From Ophiocordyceps camponoti-saundersi (nom. inval.) (lineage: Eukaryota; Ascomycota; Sordariomycetes; Hypocreales; Ophiocordycipitaceae), in assembly GCA_003339415.1 (NCBI GenBank), contig PDHQ01000006.1, forward strand, positions 424,046 to 488,045: a stretch of DNA of 64,000 bases. The letters are read 5' to 3'. Every line of letters starts with the position of its first letter. Within the stretch, counting starts at the first letter, position 1. The position numbers and the translations under genes are program-made. Positions 54,074 through 64,000 of the stretch are shown here, piece after piece. Below the pieces are notes generated by a model. It was given only the letters and a program-made list of their open reading frames with translations, ran no database searches and had not been told where the DNA came from.

Positions 54074-55393
54074 ATGTCAGTGTCGCGGCTTTCGCAGCTT
54101 CTTCCTCTACCGGAAGACGAGCTTCAACAGATCCTCGACTATGCGGCCACCCTCTCCAAGACGGAGGCAGCCACACATTTCCACGACCTGTTGGGCGATT
54201 CCCCCCTCGCCATTGACTTTATATCTTCATTCAATTCACAGCGAAGCTCGAATTCGAATTCGACCGCTACGAACTCTACTCGAGGGCCGGGAAGGAAAAA
54301 CAAGAACAAAGCCGTCGCCTCGAGCCAAGACGAAGATGGTAGAAGAAGATCACAAGTCGCGAGCGCGCCCGGCAGCAGCCATACCTCTCGCTCGGCAACG
54401 CCATCTAGGCAGGGTGCTGGCTACTTGATCTCGGACAAAGCAAGGTCGAACCCATCCTCCCGCAGCGCGACACCAGGCATCAACAAGGGCATCAAGGTGG
54501 CCGTGGCGGGAGGCCCATCGTCGGCGCTGTCGGATCTGGATGCGGCCATTCGGGCGCTGGAGATGACAACGGACCCTACCGTCAAGAGCAGACGATGCAA
54601 CTGCGTCGCCACAAGACATCCGCTCCAGAGCGCGGCGCCCAACTGCCTGTCGTGCGGCAAAGTCATTTGCATGAGGGAAGGGCTAGGACCGTGCTCGTTC
54701 TGCGGGTCACCACTATTGAGCCCCGACGAGACGCAGGCGATGCTGCGGGAGCTCAAAGACGAGCGCGGGCGCGAGCGGATGGCGGCCAACGCGGCGGCCA
54801 ATCGCAGGGCAGACGTTTCCAAGACGCCCGCCCCCTTCACCAAGCCGCGGGACGGAGAGTCAAACGTCGAGGCGGCGGCGGCCAAGGCACGCGAACATCG
54901 GGACAAGCTCCTCGGATTTCAGGCGCAGAACGCGCGACGGACGACGGTGCGCGACGAGGCGGCCGACTTTGACATGGGGGACGCCTTGGCGGGCACGGGC
55001 AGCATGTGGGCCAGCCCCGAAGTGAGAGCACGAGAGCTCAAGCGGCAGCAGAAGCTAGTGCGGGAGATGGAGTGGAACGCGCGGCCCGACTACGAGAAAC
55101 GCAGACAGGTCGTCTCCATCGACTTGATAGGCAGCAAGGTGGTGCGACGAATGGCGACGGTGGAGCGGCCTGTGACGCCTGAATCGGACGATGGGGAGGG
55201 GGAAGGGGAGGCCGAGGGTGAGGGCAACAGCAAGTCCGGAAAAGGCGGCGGCGGCGCGTTCAGTCGCAACCCGTTGCTGGGTGGGCTAATGCGGCCGGTA
55301 TTTACGCCGGCCACGGAGGAGGGCGGACGGAGAGTTCGGAATAAGAGCTGGCGGAGAGTGCAGGACGATGTGGATGACCTTGACGAATGTTAG
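54074..55393 (+). CDS. RQT4/TRIP4-like C2HC5 zinc-finger protein
   Basis: An intronless 439-aa frame. The conserved core at residues 175-210 (CNCVATRHPL, then NCLSCGKVICMREG and GPCSFCG) is the C2HC5 zinc finger of human TRIP4/ASC-1 and yeast Rqt4. These proteins are part of the RQC-trigger/ASC complex that binds ubiquitinated collided ribosomes and helps the Slh1/ASCC3 helicase split them. The N-terminus (SQLLPLPEDELQQILDYAAT and HFHDLLGDSPLAIDFISSF) is a helical CUE-like region as in Rqt4 family members. The middle is Ser/Arg/Lys-rich and probably disordered. The C-terminal third has basic and acidic low-complexity stretches and a VSIDLIGSKVVR motif found in fungal homologues. It is expected in the cytosol. 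The start at 54074 gives the conserved N-terminal helix. Confidence 0.85.
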   Translation: MSVSRLSQLLPLPEDELQQILDYAATLSKTEAATHFHDLLGDSPLAIDFISSFNSQRSSNSNSTATNSTRGPGRKNKNKAVASSQDEDGRRRSQVASAPGSSHTSRSATPSRQGAGYLISDKARSNPSSRSATPGINKGIKVAVAGGPSSALSDLDAAIRALEMTTDPTVKSRRCNCVATRHPLQSAAPNCLSCGKVICMREGLGPCSFCGSPLLSPDETQAMLRELKDERGRERMAANAAANRRADVSKTPAPFTKPRDGESNVEAAAAKAREHRDKLLGFQAQNARRTTVRDEAADFDMGDALAGTGSMWASPEVRARELKRQQKLVREMEWNARPDYEKRRQVVSIDLIGSKVVRRMATVERPVTPESDDGEGEGEAEGEGNSKSGKGGGGAFSRNPLLGGLMRPVFTPATEEGGRRVRNKSWRRVQDDVDDLDEC

Positions 55394-55900
55394 AGGTTTT
55401 CAGTCTAGATGGGTGAGTTCCCGTGAAGGCAAATGACAGATATTTTCAAAGTTTTTCCTTCTTATGGGAGCACGTTTATGTACGAGTTGCTTCGTTCGGG
55501 ACACGCCGTCGAGACGGAGGTTGACAAGCGGCAGCACGTGATCTCGCGTCGGCAGTCAGAACTGTGGATTCGTGGAATGACCTTTGTGGGGAAAGCAAGG
55601 ACCCGGCTGCCTGACGATAAGCCAAGTATCCCCGTACCTGACGATGAAGGTCGGAGGTATTTTGTAGTACCCAAGTATTCCTTCCGGCCGGAGGCTTTTT
55701 TTCCCTATTCTTTTGTGCAAAGACGGTCCTTGCTTCCTCCTAATGGAATTGTCATTGAATTTGTCTCTTATAAGATTCGCTGCAGAAGACTCTCTACAGA
55801 GCTTGTGTTCAACAGAGGGGAGGCTGGAGAGAGGAGGGGGGACGAGATGGGGGGGGGGGGGGGGGGGGGGGGGGGGAAAGGGCCGAAAAAAAACACCACT

Positions 55901-55974
<74 letters not shown>

Positions 55975-56235
55975 AAGTGCCGGAAAAAAACACTACTGTG
56001 GTTGCAGACTGGACTTGCTGCTGCTGCTGCTACCAGCGCTCGGTGGCGCGCGTTTTACTGCGTCGCCGGGGTAGTATTCCTACCGTGTCTTGCCTTTTCA
56101 CCACCACCCGCTTTCTGCCTACTTCTATTCCTGGCATTGAAGGGGTCGTTGCTGCTTTTCTCCGACCGTCATTCGTGCTTCTCTCTCTCCTTATTTTCCC
56201 TTGTCTTGTGTGGCTTTTTTTTTTAATCAGTCGCG
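55394..56235. other. Intergenic with poly-G runs and a near-duplicate junction
   Basis: About 840 bp before the Whi5-like gene. G runs cover 55849-55876 (28) and 55901-55973 (73). The 24-bp spacer between them is a corrupted copy of the sequence right after the second run. A frame reading through the runs as poly-Gly is not accepted. The last 200 bp are C/T-rich leader. Confidence 0.75.
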
Positions 56236-57669
56236 ATGTCGCCCGTCTCGGCTCCGGTCGAGCCTCCGCGCGTCCCGTCTTCGTCGTCGGTTGCCGCGTC
56301 TCCGGTCGTCGCTAGCCGTGCCTCCACCACAGACAGCAGTAGGCCTCGGACGCTACTGGTACCCGACCACGACGAGCAGCAGAAGGCGATGGCGATGGCG
56401 ACAACGACGACGGCAGCGACGACAACAGCCATAACAACAAAGATCAAGGGTCAGTCGTCCACTGTCAACCTCTCGCCCAGCCTCACTTCCGCTTCGACCG
56501 AAATCGTCACGCCACCTCCCAGCGATACCAGCGCGGGCCTCGAGGACCCGACATGTCGGAAACGCACGGCTGATGGCACAGTCAAGAGCCATTCGCGAAC
56601 GACGAGCGCCGTCAGTCAGGCGTCGACCTCTAATAGCGCTGTGAGCAATACGGGGGGGGAGAAATGGCCTGGGCTTCGTCTCTTGGCTGACTTGTTGTCC
56701 CTACGGGGCCTACCAAAGCTGGCGGCTGAATTGAAGACGCGCCTGTCGTACGCACTGGTCAAGGTTCATAATGGCTGGCAATCGCGGTGCTTGGACGAGA
56801 TAGAGCCTCTCGCGTCCCAACAAGCAGCGCTATCGCCCGTCAGCCACCCTCCTCGTGCCTCCCCCATCAGCCCCTCCTCCGGGCCTCCGCCGGCGGCCAC
56901 CATGTCGGCGACGACGCGACTGCACCTGGCCTCTTCCTACTCGCCCCCTCCCTCGCTGTCACCCGGCAGACCGACGCTGGCTCCTCCGGCACCCATCCGG
57001 CCGGCACCTTGTTCGGTGCGGAACCCCCGCCGGAATTCTACCCCGCGCCATCAGGCGCCCGGGATGCCTTGCCGGACTTCTCCGCACACGCCCCGTCCGG
57101 CATCGCGGCCCGATATCGGCCAACCACCCATATCTCGGACGGAGCAGGACGTAGCCGAGAGCCTACTGTTTATGAGCAGTCCGGGCAATTCGGCCAACCT
57201 CAAGCAGGCTCCGCCGACATCTCGCGCCGGGAGGCATGCTCTACCTAGCGGGCCGCGAAAAGCCCTCCCGACTCAGCGGCCCAGCAACGGAAAGGCGGCG
57301 ACGGCGGCTGCAATCTCGCCGGGTTCCCCCATGGATGTCGACCCGTCTTCGTCGTCACGGCCGGCGCGCCCTTGGCCGAATCGTGGTGGTGGGAGCGGCG
57401 GTGGCACCCTTCGCAGGCGGGCTGGTGGTGGTGGTGGTGGCCCTTCGCACGTCAGGGGCGCCATGTCGTTACCTAGCGGCTTGGATTTCGGTCGTGGCGT
57501 GGCCAGGAGGCAGCTTCGAACCGAGGACATTGAGAAGATGCTGGACCAAGCCTGCAACGAGCCACCGACAAGCTCGGACGATGATGATGAAATACGGCTA
57601 CCACGGCGAGACATGGCTGAGAAGTCGATGCAGGTAAAGTCTGCAGCCACATCGACGCCAACTCTCTGA
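56236..57669 (+). CDS. Whi5/Nrm1-like G1/S transcription repressor
   Basis: An intronless 477-aa frame, mostly Ser/Pro/Thr/Ala-rich and probably disordered. The conserved element is at about residues 163-190 (AAELKTRLSYALVKVHNGWQ, then a short acidic helix), the amphipathic GTB-type motif of the Whi5/Nrm1 family (Pfam Whi5). In yeast it binds SBF/MBF transcription factors to hold back G1/S genes until CDK phosphorylation. Many S/T-P sites flank it, consistent with CDK control. Two further conserved-looking blocks are DVAESLLFMSSPGNSANLKQ and the C-terminal QLRTEDIEKMLDQACNEPP. Codon use becomes GC-rich and Arg/Gly-rich at 57370-57440. The protein is expected in the nucleus. Identification rests on one short motif plus overall layout. 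Confidence 0.68.
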   Translation: MSPVSAPVEPPRVPSSSSVAASPVVASRASTTDSSRPRTLLVPDHDEQQKAMAMATTTTAATTTAITTKIKGQSSTVNLSPSLTSASTEIVTPPPSDTSAGLEDPTCRKRTADGTVKSHSRTTSAVSQASTSNSAVSNTGGEKWPGLRLLADLLSLRGLPKLAAELKTRLSYALVKVHNGWQSRCLDEIEPLASQQAALSPVSHPPRASPISPSSGPPPAATMSATTRLHLASSYSPPPSLSPGRPTLAPPAPIRPAPCSVRNPRRNSTPRHQAPGMPCRTSPHTPRPASRPDIGQPPISRTEQDVAESLLFMSSPGNSANLKQAPPTSRAGRHALPSGPRKALPTQRPSNGKAATAAAISPGSPMDVDPSSSSRPARPWPNRGGGSGGGTLRRRAGGGGGGPSHVRGAMSLPSGLDFGRGVARRQLRTEDIEKMLDQACNEPPTSSDDDDEIRLPRRDMAEKSMQVKSAATSTPTL

Positions 57670-57850
57670 CGCGTAGGCCTAAGCGGTATCCGAAAAAGTG
57701 AGGGGGGGGGGGGGGGGGGGGGGGGGGTTGAGGGAGCTACCCGCCAATCCTAGTAGTACTTGTCAGAGGGCTAAGACAAGAGTGGGTTAGGCGTGTGTTT
57801 TTGTTATCCCTTGAGGCGTGCAGTCATCATAGCAACGGCTCCGCAACCTA
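57670..57850. other. Short GC-balanced spacer with a 26-bp G run
   Basis: 3' flank of the Whi5-like gene. A G run covers 57702-57727. After about 57850 composition switches to AT-rich RIP-type sequence. Confidence 0.6.
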
Positions 57851-60800
57851 GGAAACGGAATTCCTATTAGGAAAAAGGGCTATATCTAAGGCAATATATA
57901 GGATATAGGAATAAAGGCTTATTTATAAAGGTATTACGGTATAAGAGGTAGATACGGATAGTCTTTATTATATATATAAAGATAACGATAATTCCCTCCG
58001 TTTTAGAAGGGTAAGTATATTAATTAATATAATTTATACGCCTCCTCCTTATTTAATAATTATAAGCTTAGTTAGTACTCTCTAATCTAATTTATTTAAT
58101 TCTACTATTTTTATAGCCTATATAGCTTATATTTTATAAATTACTTAATTAATTAAGCTATTATAGAAATAAGGCTATTATTATTTTCTTTAATAGATTT
58201 ATAATTTTTAAATTTATTAATTTTTAACTATAATTAATAATTTTAATAATATAATAATTAATATAATAGTAAACTTTACGATATTAGTTAAACTTACCTT
58301 TATTCTTAAGAACCCTAAAAATTAGACTAATTAATACTAAGATATTATTAATATAGTATAAGGCTATAATATCTAGTTTTTTATAAACCTAAAAATATAA
58401 GAAACCCTTATAAAGCTAGATTAACTAGAAATCCCGTTTATAAGCTTAGGAGGTTAAACGAGGAGTAAGACCCCTAACCCTAAAACTCTTTAACTACTTA
58501 GAGAAAAATATAAAATATTTATTTTTCTAAACTTCTAAGAAAACCTAAAGGAATATTATTAGATAAGGAAAATATTAGAGGGGATAAATCCTTTTATCTA
58601 AGCAGGCCTCTTATTAGCTTATTAGTCCCTAATTTAAGGGGACTTTTTATTAAGGGAGAAACTAATAATATTATATACCCTCGTATAGCTTAGTAATACT
58701 ATTAAATATAAACTCGCTAAGGATAAGTTACGTAACCTATTCTTATAAGATCCCTTAAAAGAAAATATTAATAACTAAGTTACTTAATTAATTTAAGCTT
58801 AGCGGATTTACTTATAACTAAATAGCGTAAGGTTTACTAATAAGGTATATATTAAGTATTTTATTTATATAGTAAGGGATTAATATCCCTTATTTATATA
58901 AATAATATAATATAACCTTAATCTAGTCTACTATAAAGACCGTAAAAAGGCTCCTTAATTTATTAATATTTTTTAGGAGTTTAGGAGGGCTAATTATAAG
59001 GCCCTTAAGTATAATAAAATTAAGAAGAAAATAGCCTTCGTTATTTACGATAATTTTAAGTAGTAAACGAAGGTAAATACCTTATAGAATAGGGATTAAA
59101 ATAGCTACCCGGTAATACGGGCCCCTTTTTCTTCTTCTTCCTCTATATAAGTAAATTAGGAGGACCTCGGAGAGCGTAACGCTTAAACCTATACTTAGTA
59201 TAGTCGAAAATATCTTTAAGAGTTTAAGAAGAAGGAAAATTACTAGAAAAGGTACTTTTACGTTCTCCCTAATTTAATCTTTTATTTTCTATAAAATCGG
59301 ATTAATCTTAACGATAACCTTTTTTAATAAGTTATAGATAAGGTAGCCCGCGATTAATTAACTTAATAGAAAGTTAATTAATAGAAGAAGGAAAATAAAA
59401 GAACTACCGGCTAACGGAGGGATAAGGAAACCTTAAGCGTTTTTATAGCCTTAGGGAATCCTACTTTAAAAGGTATAGAGATAAAAGATAGCGTCCTCCT
59501 TAATAAGGGGTGCTTAATATATATTTTTAACTCCCTTAACTAGTTTAATACTTTCGACCTAAACGCTTAGGCTAATCTTACTATTACTATAACTAAGGTT
59601 ACTACCTTAGGGGTAAGTACCGTTATACTTATAATAGAAATAGGTTATTATATAACCCTTACTAATATTAAGTTTAACCCCGATTTTAATATTAATTTTA
59701 TCTTTTTAATAGTTTTTACGGAAAAGGGTTATACTTAGAATAACCTTATAGGCCGACTTTATAATCTAAGGAATAACGTAACTTTTTACTATACGGTTAC
59801 GAGGATTAGGTAGCCTTAGTTATAGGTTATTAAACTAACCCTTATAGCTTTACTTAACTTATAAGTTTTTCGACTTATCGTTAAGATAGATAAGGACCTA
59901 TAGCACGTATAGATAAGCTACCTAAGCGCCGAGGTATAGGCCTCGCTAAGTAAGTTACCGGGGGTTAGTATTAATAAGGCTATCCCGATAACTAACTACG
60001 AGATCTATATAACTACTAAGCTTAGAAAAGAGAGATTATAGGTACCTCGTTAGGCCTTATAGCCTTAACGCCCCTAAGCTATTATTTTTTTTAACTTATT
60101 CTATATAGGACTAAGCTATAATAAATCGGCTTATTTAGCCCTATTTACTTATAGGCTTACGGGAGAATAAAGGGGGTATAATATCCCTTATAAAACTAAC
60201 CTGCTTACTATATAAGTTAAATTCGTAGCCTATATCGCGAGATCCTTTAATTTAAAGGTCTCGATTATCCTTATAAACTATAAGAAAGCCCTATTTACTA
60301 AGGCTTTCCGTAAGGATATATCTTTTAAAGGTATTAATATTTAATTTACCTTACTAATATATATATATTAAAATAGTTATACCGAATAATTAGGGGGTAT
60401 TATAACTTATACGGCTATATACCTCCTTATATAGTTAGGATTCCTTTATAACTTATAGCTAATAGCTATATATATAGCTATTTACCTCCTTAATAGGACG
60501 CCTCGTAAGGTAAATAGGGGGGTGGCCGCATAGCCGATTAAACGAAGGCTCCGTTAGCTTAAAACTTATAACCCTTAGTAGGAGGGTTATCCGCAAGATT
60601 ATCTTATTTAAAACCTACGGTATATTAGAGCCTATAGTTATAAGGCGTTTCCTATAATAAGGAAAATACTAAGAGGCCTTTAAAGTAAATTCGATCTAAA
60701 GGCTTATATCGGCTATTTAGCCGGTATTACTTCCTCCTTATAATACCTAATCTAGGTGCCTTTCTTAAAGAGGCACTCCCTAATTAGCACTTCTTTTATT

Positions 60801-63365
60801 ACTTTTAATAAGAAGATCTTCTTCGGCTAGGACTATTAAGAACTACCGGTTCCTTAGGCAGAAGAAGCCTTACGATAGATCTCTCTTATTAAAGATCGTG
60901 TAGAAGAAGAAGAAGAAGAGGCCCCTAAGCCTCTCTTATATATATAATATATATATATAAAGCCCCCGGCACGTGATTTATCCGGCAAAGGCTCTTAAAC
61001 TTAGGAAATATCGGAAAACGCGTTTTCTAGCCCTTCTAATTAATCTAGCGTTAAAAAGCGGGATAATAGTTATCCCGGCGCCGGACTTATAGATCCCTTA
61101 GTAAAAGAGGCGGAAACGTCCTCTTATATACCTCTTACCCCTAACTCCCTTAATTAGATAGGGAATTCGGCCTTTATCCTCTCTTAAGCCCTTATAAATA
61201 AGCCCTATTAGGACTATCTACCGGAGCCCCCTTTTACGTATAAAGAGGCTTACGGTAGGCCCGATAAGGCATAATAGCTAGAAGCTATAAAGGTTAAATT
61301 AATAAAGATAGAGGATTATAAAGTTACTAAAAAGATCTCGATAGCCGCTATACCTTAAAGGTAGCGGTTAATTAATCTTAAATAAGTCTTTATTTATAAG
61401 TTTAACCTTTAAGGCTTCTTTTAGAAGTATAAAGCCCGCGTTATTATATACGGAAACGAGTAACCGCCGAACGAATTATCCGTATACGCTTATATACTAG
61501 TAGTACGAACGTTCCGGTTATTAATAGCCTTAACGGCCTATTTTAACCTTAAAGCTCGGTAGTACGACTTTATTAACGCTTTTTATAATAGCGATTTTAA
61601 TAAGGAAGTATATTATAAGCTTCCCCCCGGCTTTAATAAGCTAGGCCGGGCTTAGAAGTTAAAGAAGGCTTTTTATAGCTTTCGATAATCCCCTTTTTTT
61701 TAGTATAAACTGCTTATAGCTTAGCTAAAGGAATAAAGCTATAAGGCCGTTTTAGAAAACCTTTATATTATAACGAACGGAAAGATTATTATTTTCTTCT
61801 ATATCGATAATCTTATAGCTTTATTTAGGAAAAATTAAATAGAAGAATATACTAAGTTTCGATAAGCTATTAAAAAGGCCTTTTAAATTAAGGATCTCGG
61901 GGACCTTCGCTAGTTCTTAAATATTAAGGTTATTAGGGATAGGGCTAATTAGCGTCTATTCCTAAGCTAGAAATCTTATATTTAAAAAGTTATAACGAAA
62001 TTTAAAAGGCTCCTAGGAAAGAAAACTTAGCCTTAGCTAATAATACTTAAGAAGATCCCTCCTTTCGAAGGGGAGGTAATAGCTAAAGAGATTAAGCGAT
62101 ATTAAGCTATTATCGGTAGCTTAATATACGCTATAATTATTATTTAAGTAAACGTTATATTTACTATTAGCCGCTTAATATAAGGTCTTATAAATCCCGG
62201 CCCTTAATATTTATAATTTATAGTCTATATTATAGAATTCCTTCGTAATATTTAGGACCTCTTAATTAGCTACGATAGTAACGATTCGGCTATTATAGCT
62301 ATATCTAACGCTTTATTCGGGGATAACTACGACCGAAAAAGCACTAGAGGCTTTATTATCTAAGTCTTCGGGGGTATAGTTATTTTTAAATTAGGCAAGT
62401 AGGATATTATTATTACCTTATCTATAAAGGTAAAGTTCCTAGCCCTCTCTTACGTTATTAAGGAAATTAGAGCCTTCGAGAGGCTTTATAAGGAAGTATA
62501 ATTTAAGCCTATATAGGATATTACGATTTACTATAATAACTTTTAAATAATTAAGCTAATTACGGAGGAGAATTTAAAGCTAAAGATAAAGCTTTTTTAC
62601 GTTAATATATACTTTTATTAATTACGTTAAAAGGTTTAGTTAGGCTATACGAAAATCGGCTAGATAGAAACTTCCGGTATAATAGTAGATAAACTAACTA
62701 AGCTACTCTAAGGGGAGAAATTCTATACTTTCTAGAAAGAAATTAAGCTTACGAAGCTATATATAGATCTAAGGGATTAGAGGGAAGAAAATACCTTTTA
62801 ATTAACTTATTAATTAAGGCCTAAGGGGAAGAAAATACCTTTTATAAGCCCTATTTAAAATAGGTAGTTATACCTATTTACTCTCTATCTTATATATTAA
62901 ATCTAAACTTATATATCCGCGATTAATCTTATTACTTATAACCTAGGTATTACCCCGGATTATTATTATTTCTTTATTACTAAACTAATTTTCTTTAAAA
63001 TCGTTATATATACTTATTTCGTTATTCTTTAATCGCTATTACGATTATTTTCTTATCAGTTAAATAATACCCTTATCTTAAGATAATCTCCTTTATTATC
63101 TATTCTAATCGGGGAGATTACCTTAAAATATTATAAACCTATATTCGTAATATTTTTATTTTCTCTATAAACTTTTCCTTTCTAATATTTTTAACTTATC
63201 CGTTATTTTTTTTATTATTAAGGTAATACGGTAAACTTATTAAAATATATAAAAAGATAAAAAGTTAATAGTGCCCGAAAGTATTATTAACGAGACTAAA
63301 CTAAGAAAAACCCCTAGCTAGGTAATTTAGCTAGTTTACTATAATAAGGGGGCCCTTAATCCTCT
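57850..63365. other. AT-rich RIP-degraded tract
   Basis: Here CpA and TpG dinucleotides almost vanish (whole 60-base lines lack both) while TpA is in great excess. This is the product of repeat-induced point mutation (C to T mainly at CpA, on either strand). It contains no intact gene. Its core is the retroelement remnant at about 59500-62850. Flanking parts at 57900-59400 and 62850-63360 are too degraded to classify and may be gag, leader or LTR sequence or other elements. Confidence 0.9.
59500..62850 (+). mobile_element. Ty1/Copia-type LTR retrotransposon, RIP-mutated remnant
   Basis: In the + direction the degraded frame still shows Copia pol order. A GAG-pre-integrase/integrase region lies at about 59880-60450 (words like KLPGVSINKAIPITN, TNLL..VKFVAYIARSFNLKV). 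Reverse transcriptase lies at about 61380-61960 (ALTAYFNLKARQYDF, EVYYKLPPGF, FFYIDNLIAL in place of Y-V-D-D near 61797). RNase H lies at about 62040-62550 (GSLIYA near 62115, DRKSTRGFII at 62329-62358, then GGIV). Dozens of TAG/TAA stops sit where CAG/CAA or TGG would be expected, the signature of RIP. Integrase before RT places it in Copia, not Gypsy. LTR limits could not be found. It is non-functional. Confidence 0.85.
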
Positions 63366-63369
63366 TATT

Positions 63370-63560
63370 CAGGGTTCGAAAAAAATCACGGGGTTAAAAA
63401 ATCACTTATAAGTGATGTGATTTTTCGTGATTTAAATCACCGATTTTTGCTTAGTAAGTGATTTTTTATAATTTAAATTACTAGCGTGAAAAAATCACTC
63501 ATAAGTGATTTTTTTAGAGATAATTTAAATCACGAGTTTATGATTTTTATGATTTTTTTT
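63370..63560 (+). mobile_element. Possible hAT-type transposon end with clustered palindromes
   Basis: Begins with CAGGGTTCGAAAAAAATCAC at 63370, which resembles hAT terminal inverted repeats (CAGGG start). It is followed by many AATCAC/GTGATT words. Perfect palindromes are ATCACTTATAAGTGAT (63401-63416) and GTGATTTAAATCAC (63427-63440). An 11-bp inverted repeat AAAAAATCACT / AGTGATTTTTT with a 4-bp spacer covers 63489-63514. Dense subterminal repeats are usual in hAT elements. This segment keeps CA and TG, unlike its surroundings. No transposase or second end is seen inside the window. Confidence 0.45.
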
Positions 63561-63774
63561 AAAAATATAATTATTTAATATTTTAAATAAAAGAAAGAAA
63601 AAGGTAAGTAATATAAAAAGGTTTTTAAGTATAATTACTCTTATAAAAAGTTAAAAAAAGTAAAAAAAATAAAAAATATTAATAAGTAAAAAAATAAAGT
63701 AATATTATAAAATTATAATATATTATATAATAAGTTAAAATTATAATAATAATAATATAAGATTATAAAAAAAG

Positions 63775-64000
63775 TAATAAAAAGATTAATAAAAAAAGTA
63801 ATAAAAAGATTTAGAAGAGTAATAAATAGTTAAAAGACTAATAAAAAGACTAATAAAAAGAGTAATAAAAAGAGTAATAAAAAGACTAATAAGAAGACTA
63901 ATAAGAAGACTAATAAGAAGACTAATAAGAAGACTAATAAGAAGACTAATAAGAAGACTAATAAAAAGACTAATAAGAAGACTAATAAAAAGACTAATAA
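63775..64000. repeat. 12-bp minisatellite (AAGACTAATAAG)n, running off the window
   Basis: The unit AAGACTAATAAG/A repeats with drift (GAGTAATAAAAA variants first) and becomes nearly perfect from about 63880 to the window end. It lies in AT-rich flanking sequence, has no coding sense and continues beyond the window. Confidence 0.9.

Noticed and set aside
55433..56074. Frame of 213 codons reading through poly-G as poly-glycine
   Set aside because: It depends on homopolymer runs that look like assembly artefacts and has no conserved motif on either side.

Overview
The window is nuclear DNA of a filamentous ascomycete. Genes carry short (49-174 nt) GT-AG introns with CTAAC/CTGAC-like branch sites, promoters are pyrimidine-rich, and a GC-balanced gene-rich part ends abruptly in an AT-rich tract nearly devoid of CpA/TpG, the mark of repeat-induced point mutation (RIP). 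An enterotoxin-A-like reading frame, an S8 subtilase, a GH18 chitinase and a class II peroxidase suggest a Sordariomycete, most likely Hypocreales, possibly insect- or nematode-associated. The taxonomic placement is inference.

Layout. 1-171: 5' end of a Mediator MED17-like gene. 1-17 kb: accessory, fast-evolving stretch with a damaged enterotoxin-A-like gene, a secreted class II peroxidase, a CorA-like transporter, two small orphan genes with duplicated start regions, a divergent protein kinase, a fragment of a second kinase copy, local duplications, a tRNA-like relic, a secreted subtilase and a decayed gene. 17.8-23 kb: 6-phosphofructokinase (two-lobed, 784 aa) and a convergent DHA1-type MFS exporter. 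23-27.2 kb: 4.2 kb without a supportable gene, rich in purine/pyrimidine tracts. 27.2-30.1 kb: formamidase and an isochorismatase-fold hydrolase, divergently transcribed from a shared promoter with four GATA cores. 30.3-34.8 kb: two secreted low-complexity surface proteins flanking a minisatellite. 35.7-37.1 kb: unknown basic protein.

38.7-44.2 kb: a compact putative secondary-metabolite cluster of a type III polyketide synthase, a cytochrome P450 and a SAM-dependent methyltransferase. It is interrupted by a 10-N assembly gap and artefact-like poly-G runs. It is followed by a GH18 chitinase (45.1-46.3 kb).

47.9-57.7 kb is a conserved housekeeping block: P5A ATPase Spf1, mitochondrial malate dehydrogenase, an RQT4/TRIP4-type zinc-finger protein and a Whi5/Nrm1-like cell-cycle repressor. 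From about 57.85 kb to the end lies a RIP-destroyed Ty1/Copia retrotransposon (integrase, reverse transcriptase and RNase H recognisable on the + strand). It is followed by a palindrome-rich, un-RIPped segment that looks like a hAT transposon end, and by a 12-bp minisatellite.

Exon structures were assembled by eye from frame continuity, splice consensus and remembered family motifs. No alignment or search was run.
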